8,928 nt of DNA from Bdellovibrionales bacterium (lineage in GTDB: Bacteria; Bdellovibrionota; Bdellovibrionia; Bdellovibrionales; UBA1609). The notes under the pieces are model-generated. The model was not told where the DNA came from. It did not search any database and worked only from the letters and a program-made list of their open reading frames with translations. Position numbers and translations under genes: made by a program. Each line of letters starts with the position of its first letter. Position 1 is the stretch's first letter. The stretch covers positions 1 through 8,928 of the forward strand of contig JAGRAA010000430.1 of assembly GCA_020435185.1 (NCBI GenBank), in the 5' to 3' direction. Below are positions 6,894 through 8,928 of the stretch, piece by piece.

Positions 6894-6991
6894 AACCATT
6901 TACCCTGGTGTCAAAAAAATAGGCACTAGTTTTGCTATTTCGGGGTTAAGTTCAAGCTCTCGTCGGGGCTTTAAAAAGATGATATACCTTT

Positions 6992-6997
6992 GGGGGG
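6992..6997 (+). promoter_or_regulatory. G6 ribosome binding site deciding the start of the Cys-rich gene
   Basis: GGGGGG lies four bases before ATG 7002, matching the anti-Shine-Dalgarno core. It favours ATG 7002 over the in-frame TTG at 6990, which lies within and before the tract and would place four residues ahead of a well-formed signal peptide. Confidence 0.7.
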
Positions 6998-7001
6998 TAA
7001 G

Positions 7002-7520
7002 ATGAAAAATTTAATAATCGCTCTATCTATGATTTTCGCAAGCCTAAACCTTTTTGCTTTGGATGGGCCAAGTACTCCGAGTGGCTCGGGACGCGGCAAT
7101 CAATTACAATGTAAGTACTACGATGAAGGATGGGAAGAACATGGCTACCATAACTCTTGCCAAGAATGTCATAAAAAACATGGAGACTGTGAAGAAAGAT
7201 GTTATAGCTATACTTATACATGTAAAGTTACTGGTCGAGATAAAGACGGAAACATAGAAACTTTTACGGCACTTGGGGCAAACGAGCGTCGAGTAGGCGA
7301 TGAAGCTTTAGATCGATGTTATCAAGCAGGCTCTAGAAATTGTTACTTAGATCGCTGTGACGAAAGCTCACGTTTAGAAAGCCGTCACACTTGTAAAGAT
7401 GAGGCAAGACCAAACTCCGGAAATAACAATAGACCTGAAGATAGACCTAACAGACCCGGAGACAGAGAACGAGAGCGTGAACGTGAAAGAAATCGAGACA
7501 ACAATAACCGTCGACGATAA
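7002..7520 (+). CDS. Small exported cysteine-rich protein with Arg/Glu-rich tail
   Basis: The 172-residue product has a clear signal peptide (MKNLIIALSMIFASLNLFA, cleavage after A19). The mature part has ten cysteines (37, 53, 56, 63, 67, 74, 106, 114, 119, 131) in a compact region rich in Tyr, Arg and Glu, so several disulfides are likely. C53-QECH57 formally matches the CXXCH haem c motif, but cysteines are so dense that chance is the simpler explanation. From about 133 to the end the chain becomes disordered and low in complexity, with Arg-Pro, Arg-Asp and alternating Arg-Glu. Family not recognised. Probably periplasmic or surface-exposed; no lipobox is seen. The start is set by the G6 ribosome site and signal peptide. 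The 3' end overlaps the start region of lnt, so the two may share a transcript. Confidence 0.88.
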   Translation: MKNLIIALSMIFASLNLFALDGPSTPSGSGRGNQLQCKYYDEGWEEHGYHNSCQECHKKHGDCEERCYSYTYTCKVTGRDKDGNIETFTALGANERRVGDEALDRCYQAGSRNCYLDRCDESSRLESRHTCKDEARPNSGNNNRPEDRPNRPGDRERERERERNRDNNNRRR

Positions 7521-8928
7521 AATTCAAAAGTACTGGTGGGCTCCTGCTCTCTTATCAGGAGCCCTTATAGGAAGCTCTACAGCTCCCTATTGGCCATGGG
7601 CGCTTTTCTTTGCTTGGACACCCATCTTTTTATACTGGCACAAAGAAAACTCTTTGATCAAAATCGCTTCTTCTGGATTTATTCTTCAATTCGCAACCAA
7701 TGCTATTATTTTTTCCTGGATTTCTCACGGAGCACAAGAGTTTTTACAAGCTTCGACTTTTCACTCTTTACTTGTTTTTTTAGGATTTCAATTTTTTTTA
7801 AGCGGCTTTATTCTTAGCTCAACCCTTATGGTTATTTGCATAAAAAAATTTCTTTTTCTCATACAACTTCCTTCTAAAACCCTTCTTTTCTTAATCCCAT
7901 TGATAGCGACCCTTGCCATTGAAATCACGCCGGAACTCATTCCTTGGAGTCCAGCCCACGCCTTATTTTTTGCCCATTGGCCAATAGCAAACTTAGTGGA
8001 TTCGATTTCATTATTTGGATTAAACTTCATCGTTCTAGCCTTGAATACTTTAATTGTATACGCTGTACTCTCTGCACATAAAGTGAAAATAATCTTATTT
8101 AGTATTCTATTGTTTTTTTGTTTTCAAGGATTAGGCCTTATCTCTCAAAAACAAAGGACAGATTTTAAAACCCTAAATGTCCTCATTATCCAAGGAAACA
8201 TTTCTAATCAAGATAAGATCGACCAATGGCAATCTGTTGTAAAAAACAAGATCGTGGATCACTATCTTCAACTTACAAAAGCAGCTCTTTCCAAGTATGA
8301 CGATCGAGATATAGACGTCGTGATCTGGCCAGAAACAGCTTTTCCGGGATACTTAGATTTAGAGTACAAAGGGCTACAGCAGAGTAAAAAAATTTACGAG
8401 CTCGTCAATAAAAATAAAATTCATCTCATCACCGGTGCTTATTCAAAAAAAAGAAGACAACTCCATCCCTTCATCTCACTTTTTTCCATTTCTCCAACTC
8501 AAGAGGTCTCTACATATAACAAGAATATCCTAGTCCCTTTTGGAGAATATCTCCCTTTAGCCTCATGGTTAAAAAACATATCCCTTTTCAACTCTCTTCC
8601 TCCTCATAAAATCGGAAACAAACTCTCCCTCATCAATGTTAAAAGCGTTCTCCTTGGTCCTCAAATTTGCTATGAATCCATATTTTACCAACAGGCCAAA
8701 CAACTCAAAGAAAAGGGAGCACAGATTCTTTTAACTATCAGTAACGACTCTTGGTTTGGCCAGAATGAGCCTATTCAGCATGCCCTCTTAAACCAGGTCA
8801 ACGCTCGCAGACTCCATCTTCCCCTGATTCGTGTCACAAATTCAGGACAGAGCCTGGTGACTGATCCTAACGGAAACACAATAGCTCGACCCCCCTCTCA
8901 AAAAGCCCATTTTCAGCTCATTGAAGTT
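7483..8928 (+). CDS. lnt: Apolipoprotein N-acyltransferase (3' end cut by window)
   Basis: Lnt transfers an acyl chain from a phospholipid to the N-terminal cysteine of inner-membrane lipoproteins, the last maturation step. The N-terminal part is a bundle of hydrophobic segments starting KYWWAPALLSG and including PYWPWALFFAWTP. The C-terminal nitrilase-fold domain has E284 in WPETAFPG, K347 in YNKNILVPFGEY and C396 in ICYES, corresponding to E. coli E267, K335 and C387; SNDSWFG and TNSGQS also fit the family. With this start 482 residues are visible against 512 in E. coli, so only the final membrane helix region is missing. The start is uncertain: GTG 7483, with GAGAG seven bases upstream, overlaps the Cys-rich gene by 38 bases. 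GTG 7477 is an alternative, and the frame is open back to ATG 7399, which would overlap by 122 bases and add an acidic leader. Confidence 0.95.
   Translation, partial: MKEIETTITVDDKIQKYWWAPALLSGALIGSSTAPYWPWALFFAWTPIFLYWHKENSLIKIASSGFILQFATNAIIFSWISHGAQEFLQASTFHSLLVFLGFQFFLSGFILSSTLMVICIKKFLFLIQLPSKTLLFLIPLIATLAIEITPELIPWSPAHALFFAHWPIANLVDSISLFGLNFIVLALNTLIVYAVLSAHKVKIILFSILLFFCFQGLGLISQKQRTDFKTLNVLIIQGNISNQDKIDQWQSVVKNKIVDHYLQLTKAALSKYDDRDIDVVIWPETAFPGYLDLEYKGLQQSKKIYELVNKNKIHLITGAYSKKRRQLHPFISLFSISPTQEVSTYNKNILVPFGEYLPLASWLKNISLFNSLPPHKIGNKLSLINVKSVLLGPQICYESIFYQQAKQLKEKGAQILLTISNDSWFGQNEPIQHALLNQVNARRLHLPLIRVTNSGQSLVTDPNGNTIARPPSQKAHFQLIEV

Larger units (their letters stand above)
6673..7001. 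other. Divergent intergenic region
   Basis: This 329-base spacer separates the - strand protease gene from the + strand Cys-rich gene and should contain both promoters. Both ends carry a G6 tract as ribosome site (6678-6683 on the - strand, 6992-6997 on the + strand). The middle contains a promoter-like pair, an inverted repeat, a 17-codon ORF and a terminator hairpin, listed separately. No clear sigma-70 promoter was found immediately upstream of the Cys-rich gene; CGGGG occurs twice (6941-6945, 6964-6968) without known meaning. Confidence 0.7.

Noticed and set aside
6946..6969. A flagellar sigma-28-like promoter (TTAAGTTC and GTCGGGGC)
   Set aside because: The spacing is 8 bases rather than about 11 and the second half matches poorly.
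6990..7001. TTG 6990 as start of the Cys-rich gene
   Set aside because: It would place the G6 ribosome site inside the coding region; ATG 7002 gives a standard signal peptide and correct spacing.
7536..7817. A 93-codon + strand ORF rich in Phe and Ser
   Set aside because: It is a shadow frame of the N-terminal membrane part of lnt, whose conserved motifs fix the true frame.

Overview
The window looks like chromosome from an AT-rich Gram-negative bacterium. Apolipoprotein N-acyltransferase (Lnt) implies an outer membrane with triacylated lipoproteins. The density of exported, lineage-specific-looking proteins would fit a predatory Bdellovibrionota-type organism, but that placement is inference from style only; no taxonomic marker gene is present.

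Layout. (1) 1-4029, + strand: a very large protein, probably truncated at its 5' end by the window edge. It joins a hydrophobic leader, an uncharacterised helical region, two ClpB-D2-like AAA+ modules and an FtsH-type (M41) zinc peptidase domain. This is the most unusual object here. The first AAA+ module has lost Walker A and B metal-ligand residues but keeps the GYVG pore loop; the second has intact ATPase motifs but no aromatic pore loop. A strong intrinsic terminator follows. (2) 4030-4387: spacer between convergent genes. It holds that terminator and a 254-bp segment bounded by a perfect 24-bp inverted repeat, each arm itself palindromic, with shorter repeats inside; it resembles a REP pair or a small non-autonomous element. 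(3) 4388-6672, - strand: an exported trypsin-like serine protease followed after 41 bases by a polytopic membrane protein of possible GT-C glycosyltransferase type, perhaps one operon. (4) 6673-7001: divergent spacer with a candidate small transcript (possible promoter, inverted repeat, 17-codon ORF, intrinsic terminator). (5) 7002-8928, + strand: a small exported cysteine-rich protein with an Arg/Glu-rich tail, whose 3' end overlaps the start region of lnt, which runs off the window end.

How the genes relate. Most products act in or across the envelope: two proteases, a membrane protein that may modify glycans or lipids, a secreted Cys-rich protein and the last enzyme of lipoprotein maturation. 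There is no sign that they form one pathway; the AAA+/M41 protein is isolated by its terminator and by the convergent neighbour. The protease gene and the Cys-rich gene diverge from a shared spacer and both have a G6 Shine-Dalgarno tract.
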